Source: an uncultured Brachyspira sp. (GTDB lineage Bacteria > Spirochaetota > Brachyspiria > Brachyspirales > Brachyspiraceae). From it: a stretch of 9,690 nucleotides of DNA. This document shows positions 1-7,118 of this stretch, piece by piece (position 1 is the stretch's first letter; the number at the start of each line of letters is the position of its first letter). Position numbers and translations under genes: made by a program. The notes below the pieces were generated by a model that saw only the letters and a program-made list of their open reading frames with translations, was not told where the DNA came from and made no database searches. The stretch lies in assembly GCF_949287625.1 (NCBI RefSeq), contig NZ_CASEGO010000112.1, positions 1 to 9,690 on the forward strand, read 5' to 3'.

Positions 1-35
1 TATTTATTAATTAATTTGTATTAAAAAAAATCATT

Positions 36-110
36 CTGCGTGCGTTAAGGAAACTTTTACTTTAAATCACGCTTTGGGCGGGCGTACTTTTTGAAGTGCG
101 GGCTTGCTAG
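36..110. repeat. GC-rich palindromic island
   Basis: A patch of about 75 nt that is much richer in G and C than its surroundings. It holds a clear small hairpin, with arm CGTACTT at 83-89, loop TTTG and arm AAGTGCG at 94-100 (7 pairs including one G-T). A second possible pairing is GCGTG at 38-42 with CACGC at 68-72. Similar GC-rich palindromic patches lie at 9471-9540 and 9611-9667 in the other gene-free region. I infer a dispersed intergenic repeat of the REP or MITE kind, but the three patches do not align well with one another, so family membership is unproven. Confidence 0.45.
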
Positions 111-139
111 TTTAATTAAAAATAATATAAAAAAATAAA

Positions 140-218
140 GCTTTTAAATCTAAAAGGGAGGGGATTAAAATAAAGTTTTAAAATTTACTCTCACCCCCCA
201 CCCTCTAAATTTTTAAGC
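140..218. repeat. Imperfect G-rich inverted repeat
   Basis: The left arm (140-163) starts GCTT, runs through an AT stretch and ends AGGGAGGGG. The right arm (194-218) is CCCCCCACCCTCT, then AT, then AAGC. The arms are complementary over most of their length with one internal mismatch in the G/C block and small offsets in the AT part. The 30-nt spacer is AT-rich and can itself pair partly. It is not followed by a T tract, so a terminator is unlikely. It may be a dispersed palindromic element; this is inference. Confidence 0.45.
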
Positions 219-353
219 ATTATTATGTTATTTATAAATTATTTTTTATTTTTTAGCTTTTACTGTTATTAATAGCACCCACCCAAGCGATTTTTTAATT
301 TAAAATATTACATGGCAAAACCCCGCAAATATCAAAATTTAAAAATTTATTTT

Positions 354-385
354 TTGACAAACTGTATTTGTTTAGGTATATACTA
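354..385 (+). promoter_or_regulatory. Promoter-like module upstream of murA
   Basis: There is a perfect -35 box TTGACA at 354-359, then either TATATA at 377-382 (17-nt spacer) or TATACT at 379-384 (19-nt spacer). If used for murA it would give an untranslated leader of roughly 225 nt. The whole 32-nt block recurs in inverted orientation at 9413-9444 with four differences, which raises the possibility that it belongs to a dispersed element instead of being the murA promoter proper. Confidence 0.55.
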
Positions 386-563
386 AAACAATAAAGTTAT
401 ACGGCATTATATCTCATAATTTATCAGTTAATATTTTGAGTACTTTTGAAACAAATCTAATATAAAAATAAGCAATAAATATTTATAATATTTTTTACAA
501 TTTTTAATCATAAATACCTAATAATTTACATAATATATGAACAAAAATTATTAAGCAATTTTG

Positions 564-569
564 TATAAT
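564..569 (+). promoter_or_regulatory. Possible proximal -10 box of murA
   Basis: A perfect TATAAT lies 49 nt before the murA start codon. No good -35 box is found at normal spacing; the nearest, TGAACA at 538-543, is 20 nt away. An inverted repeat (542-549 with 557-563) covers the spacer just upstream and could be an operator. In such AT-rich DNA an isolated TATAAT is weak evidence. Confidence 0.3.
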
Positions 570-618
570 ACCGAAGATATAGAAAGCAGAATTTTTATTC
601 TTTAAAGGCGGAAAATAT

Positions 619-1896
619 ATGTATAAATATGTTATAGAAGGTTCAAATAATATTGGGGGAGTATTAAAGGTATCAGGATCTAAAAATGCATCCCTGCCTT
701 TACTTGTGGCTTCTATTTTAACAGATGAGCCTATTATACTTCATAATGTACCCGATTTAGTTGATGTTCATGTTTTAATCGATATATTAGAGCCTTTAGG
801 TAAGAAAGTAGATTTTAAGAATAATACTACTGTAATAATATCTCATAACGGAAAAAGTGAAGAAGCTCCTTATAAACTTGTAAAAAAGATGAGAGGCTCT
901 ATCATAGTATTAGGGCCTCTTCTAGCCAAACGAAAGCATTGCCTAGTATCATATCCTGGCGGCTGTGCTTTCGGACCGAGACCAATAGACTTGCATTTAA
1001 AAGGAATGGAGGCATTAGGAGCTAAAATAGATATAACAGCTGGATATATTGACGCTAAGGTAGAAAATAATCTTATAGGTGCTGATATGGATTTGTCTGG
1101 TAAGTTCGGACCTACAGTGTTGGGGACAGATAATGTCATGATGGCGGCATCGCTAGCAAAAGGAACTACTATTATACGAAATGCTGCTAAAGAGCCTGAA
1201 TGTGTTAATCTTGTAGATTTGCTTAATGCTATGGGGGCAAAAATAACAGGCGGAGGCACTGATACTATTACTATAGAAGGTGTTGATTATCTTCATGGTG
1301 CTGAGTTTACAGTTATACCAGACAGAATAGAAACAGGTACTTTTTTAGCAATAGCAGCAGCTGGAAGAGGAAAGTTAAAATTAGAAAATGCAGAGCCTAA
1401 GCATTTGAGCTTTGTACTGGATTTGCTTTCAGATATAGGCTGCGATATAAAAACTACAGACACTACTATAGAAATTGATGCATCTAATAGAGAATTAAAG
1501 CCTTTTAAAGTAGAAACTTTGCCTTATCCGAAATTTCCAACAGATTTGCAGGCAATATATACAACATTAGCTTGTACAATTAAAGGTAAAAGCGAACTTA
1601 TAGAAGGTATTTATCCAGACAGATTCAGCCATGTTCCAGAGCTTATTCGTATGGGAGCAGATATTGAGCTTAATACTTCTGATATAGTGGTTCATGGCGG
1701 AAAGAAACTTTCAGGAGCTGATGTACAGGCGAGCGATTTGCGTGCGGGTGCTGCTTTGGTTGCTGCTGGAGCTATAGCTGAAGGCGTTACAAATGTTCAT
1801 AGGATTTATCATATAGAAAGAGGCTATGAGAATTTGGAAGAAAAATTAAAAACTATTAATATAAACACAAAAAGAGAAAAAGACGATATATTATAA
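619..1896 (+). CDS. murA: UDP-N-acetylglucosamine 1-carboxyvinyltransferase
   Basis: MurA transfers enolpyruvate from PEP to UDP-GlcNAc, the first committed step of peptidoglycan synthesis in the cytoplasm. The 425 residues match the usual length of about 420 (E. coli 419). Visible family landmarks are the SKNA motif with Lys22, the mobile loop PGGCAFGPRP with catalytic Cys116 (equivalent to E. coli Cys115), the PTDLQAIY motif with Asp309 (E. coli Asp305) and the C-terminal ERGYENLEEKL with Arg401 (E. coli Arg397). The loop carries Cys, not the Asp found in naturally fosfomycin-resistant MurA proteins, so the enzyme itself is predicted to be sensitive. The ATG is preceded by AAAGGCGG at 604-611, and the protein begins at the normal family position. 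flgF follows after only 20 nt, suggesting co-transcription. The last 15 or so residues are a charged tail beyond the conserved fold. Confidence 0.97.
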   Translation: MYKYVIEGSNNIGGVLKVSGSKNASLPLLVASILTDEPIILHNVPDLVDVHVLIDILEPLGKKVDFKNNTTVIISHNGKSEEAPYKLVKKMRGSIIVLGPLLAKRKHCLVSYPGGCAFGPRPIDLHLKGMEALGAKIDITAGYIDAKVENNLIGADMDLSGKFGPTVLGTDNVMMAASLAKGTTIIRNAAKEPECVNLVDLLNAMGAKITGGGTDTITIEGVDYLHGAEFTVIPDRIETGTFLAIAAAGRGKLKLENAEPKHLSFVLDLLSDIGCDIKTTDTTIEIDASNRELKPFKVETLPYPKFPTDLQAIYTTLACTIKGKSELIEGIYPDRFSHVPELIRMGADIELNTSDIVVHGGKKLSGADVQASDLRAGAALVAAGAIAEGVTNVHRIYHIERGYENLEEKLKTININTKREKDDIL

Positions 1897-1916
1897 TAAA
1901 TTAGGGGGATTATAAA

Positions 1917-2765
1917 ATGGTAAGAGGCGTTTATACAGGTGCAAGCGGCATGATGGCCGAACAGGCAAGACTTGATGTAGTAGCTAACAACTTGGCTAAT
2001 GTTGATAAACCTGGATTTAAAAGAGATACAGTAAGTTTCAAATCTTTTCCAGAGATGATGGCAGCAAGAACTGAAGATGACGGAGTGGTAATATTTCCGC
2101 TTGGTTCTACTGATGTAAGACCTTATGTAGGAAGAATGGGTACAGGTGTAGAAGTTAACGAAGTTTTCACAGAATGGGAGCAAGGTTCATTAAGAGAGAC
2201 CGGCAATCAGCTAGATATAGCTTTGGGCGATAAAGGATTTTTTGCTATAGAGACACCTCATGGTGAAAGGTATACAAGAAACGGAAGTTTTTTAATAGAT
2301 AAAGATCATTATCTTGTAACTAAACATGGTTATAAAGTTATGGGAGAAAATGGTTATATACAGATAAAAACTAATAACTTCAATATAGATGAAGACGGCA
2401 GAGTAAGTATTAATAGAAGATATCAGGACGGCAATACATTTGTACAGTTTAATGATAATGAATGGGAAGATGAAGATATACTTGATACTTTAAAAATAGT
2501 GCGTTTTGACAATGAGAGATATCTAAAGAAAGAAGGCGAATCTTTCTGGGTTGATACAGATATAAGCGGTCCTGCATATATAGCACAAAAAGGTGTAGAC
2601 CGTCCTAAAGTATTATCAAGATTTTTAGAGATGAGCAATGTAAATCCAGTAAATGAGATGGTAAGAATGATAGAAGTACAGCGTGCTTATGAATTAAACT
2701 CTAAAACTATATCTACTCATGATACTTTAGTGGGAAGAGTAATAAATGAAGTAGGAAGAGTATAA
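1917..2765 (+). CDS. flgF: Flagellar basal-body rod protein, FlgF/FlhO type
   Basis: This is a rod protein of the flagellar axial family (FlgB/C/F/G/E). It is exported by the flagellar type III system and, in spirochaetes, assembled into the periplasmic flagellum. The N-terminal family motif is at residues 1-36, with ANNLANVDKPGFKR at 23-36; RYTRNGSF lies at 118-125 in the middle domain; and the C-terminal polymerisation helix is at about 240-282, with SNVNPVNEMV and QRAYELNSKTIS. The 282 residues slightly exceed typical FlgF or FlgG proteins. The MVRGVYTGASGMM start followed by a SFPEMM segment resembles spirochaetal FlgF and Bacillus FlhO more than FlgG, but FlgG cannot be wholly excluded. 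The ribosome-binding site AGGGGGA (1903-1909) is strong. There is no promoter in the 20-nt gap after murA, so the two genes probably form one transcript. A hairpin terminator begins inside the last codons. Confidence 0.9.
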   Translation: MVRGVYTGASGMMAEQARLDVVANNLANVDKPGFKRDTVSFKSFPEMMAARTEDDGVVIFPLGSTDVRPYVGRMGTGVEVNEVFTEWEQGSLRETGNQLDIALGDKGFFAIETPHGERYTRNGSFLIDKDHYLVTKHGYKVMGENGYIQIKTNNFNIDEDGRVSINRRYQDGNTFVQFNDNEWEDEDILDTLKIVRFDNERYLKKEGESFWVDTDISGPAYIAQKGVDRPKVLSRFLEMSNVNPVNEMVRMIEVQRAYELNSKTISTHDTLVGRVINEVGRV

Positions 2766-2788
2766 TTTTATACTGGTTCCGTTTTTTT
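2754..2788 (+). terminator. Terminator overlapping the flgF stop codon
   Basis: The stem is GGAA (2754-2757) with TTCC (2777-2780), then a small internal loop, then AGTATA (2759-2764) with TATACT (2769-2774), and loop ATTT. It is followed by G and seven T residues (2782-2788). The flgF stop codon TAA (2763-2765) lies inside the hairpin. The lower GC content makes it weaker than the two downstream terminators, but position and T tract support it. Confidence 0.6.
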
Positions 2789-2800
2789 GGTAAATAAATT

Positions 2801-2829
2801 TTGATAAAAAATAGACAATAATATATAAT
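2801..2829 (+). promoter_or_regulatory. Promoter of the chemoreceptor gene
   Basis: TTGATA at 2801-2806 and a perfect TATAAT at 2824-2829 are separated by 17 nt, a sigma-70-type arrangement. An overlapping TATACT at 2832-2837 with TAGACA at 2812-2817 has only a 14-nt spacer and is less likely. Transcription would start near 2836, with a leader of about 50 nt. A 6-bp inverted repeat, ATAGAA (2840-2845) and TTCTAT (2853-2858), lies just after the predicted start. Because a terminator precedes it, the receptor gene is probably its own unit. Confidence 0.6.
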
Positions 2830-2884
2830 GGTATACTAAATAGAAGTGTTTATTCTATATTATTATTCATAAATAGAGGATATT

Positions 2885-5761
2885 ATGGTTTTAGAGAAAC
2901 TTAAACAACATGTTATAAGCAGACTTAAAGTTTTGACTATTCCAATCTACTTATTAATAGATATTGTAGTTTGGAATGTTATTTTATTTTTTATATATAA
3001 AGAAGTTCCGCAGATTTATGGAATAAAAATAATATTTGCTATAGTTTCCTTTACTTTCCTTTTTAAATATTTAAAAAGATGGAAATCTAATATAGAAGTA
3101 AAATTGGCACTTAGACTAATTCTAGTATTTTTTATAGTTTCATTAGCTGGAAGTATAATAGAAATTGGTATTTACTCTATTATTAATAAACTCTTCCTCT
3201 ATACTACTATAATGGCTATATTTGCTGCTACTATTAATGCCTCTCTTTTGGCATGTGTGTTTATGCTTATATTTAAAATGTTTTCCCGTAATTTTGAATT
3301 AGAAGAAAATGTTGTTACTTTTTATATACCTCTTATAGCAAAATTAGGCTTTATAGTATATATGTTCTTCTCTATTTTAATATTCGCATTCCTTCTCAAT
3401 TATATAACATTAGAAGAAAAATCATATCTTGATAGGGTAATCACTGATACTTTAAATGAAGTATTATATTTGAATGGCAGAATTAGTTCTTTTAATGATA
3501 ATATAAAAAATGATATGAAGGCATATAAAGAGTTTATCTTAAATATGTATAATGGCAGAGATGTTATAAGCAAAGAAATAATACAGACAGAGTTCATTAA
3601 CAGGCTTACATATTTTAATAATACTCTTAAAAATATATATGATAACATTTCATTAAATATAAAAGCAGAGTATCTTAATACAGATTTACCTTATTCTTTA
3701 ACTATTTCTAAAGATGCAGGTACAGATAAATATACAACAAGAAGTTCTGATGCTTTATATATGCATAATTTCCTTGAAAATGAAATTGAAAATAATGATA
3801 TAGTTATGAATGTTAATGTATATGACAGAAATAATATATTTATTTCATCTTATGTTACATTGAGATTATTTGGAAATGATATTGGGTATTTTATAGCTGA
3901 AAATAATATAGCAGGTATTTCAAGACTTATAAAAAATAATGATGTACTTTCTAAATGGTCTCATTTATTATACAGATTAGAAAATAAAGATATAATATTA
4001 TGTTCAGACAGCAGATATATAGCAGAAAGTTCTTCTTCAATACTATCATCATCATCATTAGGATTAAGTACAAATCTTGAAAACTTTGAAAGTACAGTTG
4101 GCAGTAAAGTTTTTCAAATATTTCCTATAGTTTCTATAGATGCTAATAAATCTATAGTTATAGCTTCTTATATACCAGAACTTAATGTAGTTGGTTTATT
4201 TTATAAAGATATAAGCAGTATAGTTAAAGAATCTAATATAGACAGAAATATATTTTGGTATACTTCCATTCATATATGTTTATTTATACTATTATTTGCT
4301 ATATATTTACTTATATTGAAACTTCTTTTAATATCTGTAAACAAAGCAAATGTATCTACAAGAGATCTTATAGGTAAAAACGGAGATTTGAGAAAAAGGA
4401 TACCTTCAAAAAATAATGATGAAGTAGGACTTTTGGTTTATAATTTTAATTTGTTTTTATCAAGTTTGGATAATCTTATAGGCGAATTAAAACAGGAAAG
4501 CTATAAAGTTTTTGATGAGATAAAAGTAATAGAGAAAGTTATAGATGAGAATACTAATAGAATTAATGATCAAAGCTCAAGCATTACAGAGAGTGTAGCT
4601 AGTGTTAATAATATCATTACTTCTATACAGAATGTAACAAGTTCAACAGATCAGCAAAGGCATGCATTCTCATCAGCTTCTATTGCTGTAGAAGAATTAC
4701 TGCAAACAATTTATAAAATTAATGATAATATGGAGCGTCAGTCATCAGCAGTAGAACAGACTTCTGCTTCTATTGAAGAGATGATATCAAATATTACTTC
4801 AGTGGCTAAAAGTGTTAATAAGGCGGATAGTTTCTCTAAGAAATTGCTTGTTGATGCTCATGACGGCGGTGATACAGTAGATGAGGTTATTGAAGCTGTA
4901 AGGGGTATTGAAGAAAGCTCTGACCAAATTAAAGAGATTGTTAACGTTATTCAGGGTATTGCAGAACAAACTAACCTTCTAGCTATGAACGCAGCTATTG
5001 AGGCAGCACATGCTGGAGAACAAGGAAGAGGTTTCTCTGTTGTTGCTGATGAAATTAGATCTTTGGCAGAGCATACAGCTGATAATACTAAATCTATTAC
5101 AAACATCATTAAAGCTATTACAAAGAGAATAGAAGAGACAGTGGAACTTGCAAGCAATAGCGGTAAGTCTTTGGATAATATACTTGATATGTCAGAAAAT
5201 ACTGCTAGAGTTGTTTCTGAGATTAATACAGCCAACAGTGAACTTGAAGTAGGAGGAAGAGATATACTCGAAACTATAAGACACTTGAATAATATTACTA
5301 CAGGTGTAAAAGAAAGTGTAAAAGAACAGATGAACAGCGGTGATGTGGTGGACAGCCAAATTACTTTACTTGACCAGATTACAAGAGAAGTTTCTGATAT
5401 TATTGAAGCAAATAGTTCTGGGGCAAAGGAAGTTGTGCATGCTATGAGCTTTTTGAATGAGCTTTCTGTAAAAACTGTTGAGGGTAATAAAGAGTTTTAT
5501 AATGCTACAAGTAAGTTAAATGAAATATTCAATAAGTTTAATGAGCTTATGAGCAAATTTATTACTAATGCTGACAATGTGGAAGAAAATAATAAAAAAT
5601 CTGATGATAGTGAGGACATTTCAGTAGATAAGAAAATGGATATGGAATTAAAAAGTCTTGAAGAGGAATTCAAAAAAGATAATGAAGAGTTTAAAAATGA
5701 TGAAGATGTTTTGCAAATGCTGAAGGACGATTATAAAAATCCTGAAATGTTTACAATGTAA
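2885..5761 (+). CDS. Methyl-accepting chemotaxis protein with extra N-terminal membrane spans
   Basis: A 958-residue chemoreceptor that should signal to CheA/CheW and control periplasmic flagella. Five hydrophobic segments are visible near the N terminus (about 17-38, 47-64, 76-97, 104-132, 147-174). A region of about 280 residues (175-455) follows, probably extracytoplasmic; its end, with YIPELNVVGLFY at 429-440, is reminiscent of double-Cache sensor domains. Then come a sixth span (about 456-484), a HAMP-like segment (about 485-540, with KRIPSKNNDEVG) and a long coiled-coil signalling domain. The conserved hairpin tip lies at about 693-727 (EQTNLLAMNAAIEAA, then GEQGRGFSVVADEIR). Probable methylation helices include ASIAVEELLQTI and EQTSASIEEMISNI (598-637). 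The last 60 residues are a charged acidic tail ending NPEMFTM, with no clear xWxxF tether for CheR or CheB. The ATG is set by AGAGGA at 2875-2880. Ordinary receptors have two spans; the four extra are unusual. The ligand is unknown. Confidence 0.93.
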   Translation: MVLEKLKQHVISRLKVLTIPIYLLIDIVVWNVILFFIYKEVPQIYGIKIIFAIVSFTFLFKYLKRWKSNIEVKLALRLILVFFIVSLAGSIIEIGIYSIINKLFLYTTIMAIFAATINASLLACVFMLIFKMFSRNFELEENVVTFYIPLIAKLGFIVYMFFSILIFAFLLNYITLEEKSYLDRVITDTLNEVLYLNGRISSFNDNIKNDMKAYKEFILNMYNGRDVISKEIIQTEFINRLTYFNNTLKNIYDNISLNIKAEYLNTDLPYSLTISKDAGTDKYTTRSSDALYMHNFLENEIENNDIVMNVNVYDRNNIFISSYVTLRLFGNDIGYFIAENNIAGISRLIKNNDVLSKWSHLLYRLENKDIILCSDSRYIAESSSSILSSSSLGLSTNLENFESTVGSKVFQIFPIVSIDANKSIVIASYIPELNVVGLFYKDISSIVKESNIDRNIFWYTSIHICLFILLFAIYLLILKLLLISVNKANVSTRDLIGKNGDLRKRIPSKNNDEVGLLVYNFNLFLSSLDNLIGELKQESYKVFDEIKVIEKVIDENTNRINDQSSSITESVASVNNIITSIQNVTSSTDQQRHAFSSASIAVEELLQTIYKINDNMERQSSAVEQTSASIEEMISNITSVAKSVNKADSFSKKLLVDAHDGGDTVDEVIEAVRGIEESSDQIKEIVNVIQGIAEQTNLLAMNAAIEAAHAGEQGRGFSVVADEIRSLAEHTADNTKSITNIIKAITKRIEETVELASNSGKSLDNILDMSENTARVVSEINTANSELEVGGRDILETIRHLNNITTGVKESVKEQMNSGDVVDSQITLLDQITREVSDIIEANSSGAKEVVHAMSFLNELSVKTVEGNKEFYNATSKLNEIFNKFNELMSKFITNADNVEENNKKSDDSEDISVDKKMDMELKSLEEEFKKDNEEFKNDEDVLQMLKDDYKNPEMFTM

Positions 5762-5786
5762 TTAATATTAATGTTATATATTATAG

Positions 5787-5820
5787 AGTGGGATATTATA
5801 TATAATATCTCACTTTTTTT
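5787..5820 (+). terminator. Rho-independent terminator after the chemoreceptor
   Basis: A 12-bp stem, AGTGGGATATTA (5787-5798) with TAATATCTCACT (5803-5814), has loop TATA and one G-T pair. It is directly followed by a run of T residues (5815-5820). It lies 26 nt after the receptor stop codon and separates this gene from alr. Confidence 0.9.
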
Positions 5821-5874
5821 GTATGTTTTAAATAGAAAAAAATCACAATAATTGCCGATTAAAAATTACTTTAA

Positions 5875-5902
5875 TTGACAAAATAAAAAAAATAGTTATA
5901 CT
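5875..5902 (+). promoter_or_regulatory. Promoter of alr
   Basis: A perfect TTGACA (5875-5880) is followed, after 16 nt, by TATACT (5897-5902). The predicted start point leaves a leader of only about 20 nt before the alr ATG. The run TATACTAAA matches the -10 region of the module at 354-385, which suggests a preferred local -10 form. Confidence 0.75.
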
Positions 5903-5929
5903 AAAAAATATAAGGTTTGGAAAATAATT

Positions 5930-7039
5930 ATGTCTAATTATACTATAGCAGAAGTGGATTTATCAATATTAAAGAACAATATTGAAATTATACGTTCTAT
6001 AGCAAATGGAGTAAAATTACTAAATATAGTAAAGGCTGATGCCTATGGGCATGGTATAGCAGAGATTTCAAAGGCTTCAGAGAGATTTGGAGCAGATGCT
6101 TTAGGAGTTGCCACAGTAGAAGAGGGTATAAAAATAAGAGAAGCAGGAGTTAAACTTCCTATAATTGTACTGTTTCAGCATTTTAAATATGAATCAGAAT
6201 TAGTATGTAAATATGATTTGATTCCTATTATAAGTAATGATGAATGTTTGGAATATTATGATAAATATTTAAAAAAATACGGCGGTTCTTTGAAACTATA
6301 TATAAAGGTAGATACTGGGCTTAACAGAATGGGGGCAAGAGCTGAAGACGTTTTGTACTTAGCTAAAAAAGTTTTATCTTACAATACTTTAAGTATAGAA
6401 GGGATAAATACACATTATGCAGCTGCTGATATGAATGATGATTATTCTATTGAGTTTACCAAAAGACAGATAGAGATTTTTAATGGTGTAATAGATACTT
6501 TGAAAAATAATGGAATAGTAATAAATAATGCCCATACAGCAAACTCTGCTGCTTTGGTATCATATAAAAATACATATTTTGATATGGTAAGAGCTGGTAT
6601 TATATTATACGGATATATTTGTGATGACTCTTATGATTTGGGTATTAAACCCATACTCAATTTGAAATCAAGGGTACTTTTGATTAGAAAAATAAAAAAA
6701 GGGGAAAGTATTTCATATGGCATGACATGGACAGCTGACAGAGATACCAATATAGCTGTTGTGCCTATAGGTTATGCAGATGGGGTGTCAAGAAAATTAT
6801 CTAATAATTGGGAAGTAAAAATTAATGGTAAATATTATCCTTTACGCGGAAGAGTGTGTATGGATTCTATCATTATAGATATAGGTAATAATGATATAAA
6901 AACTGAAGATGAAGTTTTGATATTTGGTAATGATAAAAGACTTAATGCTAATACTTTAGCTAAACGAATAGATAGTATAAGTCATGAAGTATTAGTTAAT
7001 ATAGGAGAGAGAGTTACTAGAGTTTATAAAAATGACTGA
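5930..7039 (+). CDS. alr: Alanine racemase
   Basis: A PLP-dependent cytoplasmic enzyme that interconverts L- and D-alanine and so supplies D-Ala for peptidoglycan cross-links. The 369 residues match the family. The PLP lysine is Lys35 in VKADAYGHG. The other catalytic base is Tyr263 in SYGMTW. DTGLNRMG (128-135) contains the arginine that normally supports the PLP phenol, and AHTANSAA, GYADG (281-285) and RVCMD (308-312) are further family motifs. The ATG is taken because the PLP motif sits at the usual distance from it. The ribosome-binding site is weak (AAGG at 5912-5915, or GGA at 5919-5921), with a short leader. No terminator is seen after the gene, so read-through into the AGCS symporter 79 nt downstream is likely. 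With murA in the same window, two cell-wall precursor enzymes lie within 7 kb. Confidence 0.97.
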   Translation: MSNYTIAEVDLSILKNNIEIIRSIANGVKLLNIVKADAYGHGIAEISKASERFGADALGVATVEEGIKIREAGVKLPIIVLFQHFKYESELVCKYDLIPIISNDECLEYYDKYLKKYGGSLKLYIKVDTGLNRMGARAEDVLYLAKKVLSYNTLSIEGINTHYAAADMNDDYSIEFTKRQIEIFNGVIDTLKNNGIVINNAHTANSAALVSYKNTYFDMVRAGIILYGYICDDSYDLGIKPILNLKSRVLLIRKIKKGESISYGMTWTADRDTNIAVVPIGYADGVSRKLSNNWEVKINGKYYPLRGRVCMDSIIIDIGNNDIKTEDEVLIFGNDKRLNANTLAKRIDSISHEVLVNIGERVTRVYKND

Positions 7040-7118
7040 TAAAAAATAATAATATTTTCAACAAGGAGTTATACCAAAAATATATAAAAAATAAATTAAT
7101 TAAAAAAAGGAGAGTATT

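Larger units (their letters stand above)
1..618. other. Gene-free region upstream of murA
   Basis: No convincing coding region is seen on either strand. Most of the sequence is AT-rich. Within it are a GC-rich island (about 36-110), an imperfect G-rich inverted repeat (140-218), a C-rich patch (CACCCACCC, 277-285), a TTGACA promoter-like module (354-385), a 12-nt AT palindrome (475-486), a small inverted repeat (CAAAAATT at 542-549 with AATTTTG at 557-563) and a TATAAT box (564-569) close to murA. The C-rich and G-rich patches stand out because the rest is almost pure A/T. No tRNA or riboswitch fold was recognised. Confidence 0.75.

Noticed and set aside
475..486. Perfect 12-nt palindrome ATAAATATTTAT
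   Set aside because: It is pure A/T in A/T-rich DNA, so a chance origin is likely.
870..1259. 129-codon open frame on the minus strand inside murA
   Set aside because: It lies wholly opposite a confidently identified gene, has no ribosome-binding context and no family resemblance.
1824..2183. 119-codon minus-strand open frame across the murA-flgF junction
   Set aside because: It is antisense to two real genes, with a low-complexity Cys/His/Ser-rich translation typical of shadow frames.
4951..5235. Minus-strand open frame opposite the receptor signalling domain
   Set aside because: It mirrors the highly conserved tip region; the protein shows only the repetitive pattern expected from the coiled-coil codons opposite.
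7063..7068. Second AAGGAG sequence upstream of the symporter
   Set aside because: No ATG or other start codon opens a frame at suitable distance, so a leader peptide is not supported.
7040..7118. Search for a glycine or other riboswitch before the symporter
   Set aside because: The gap is only 79 nt, almost pure A/T, and shows no conserved aptamer-like stems.
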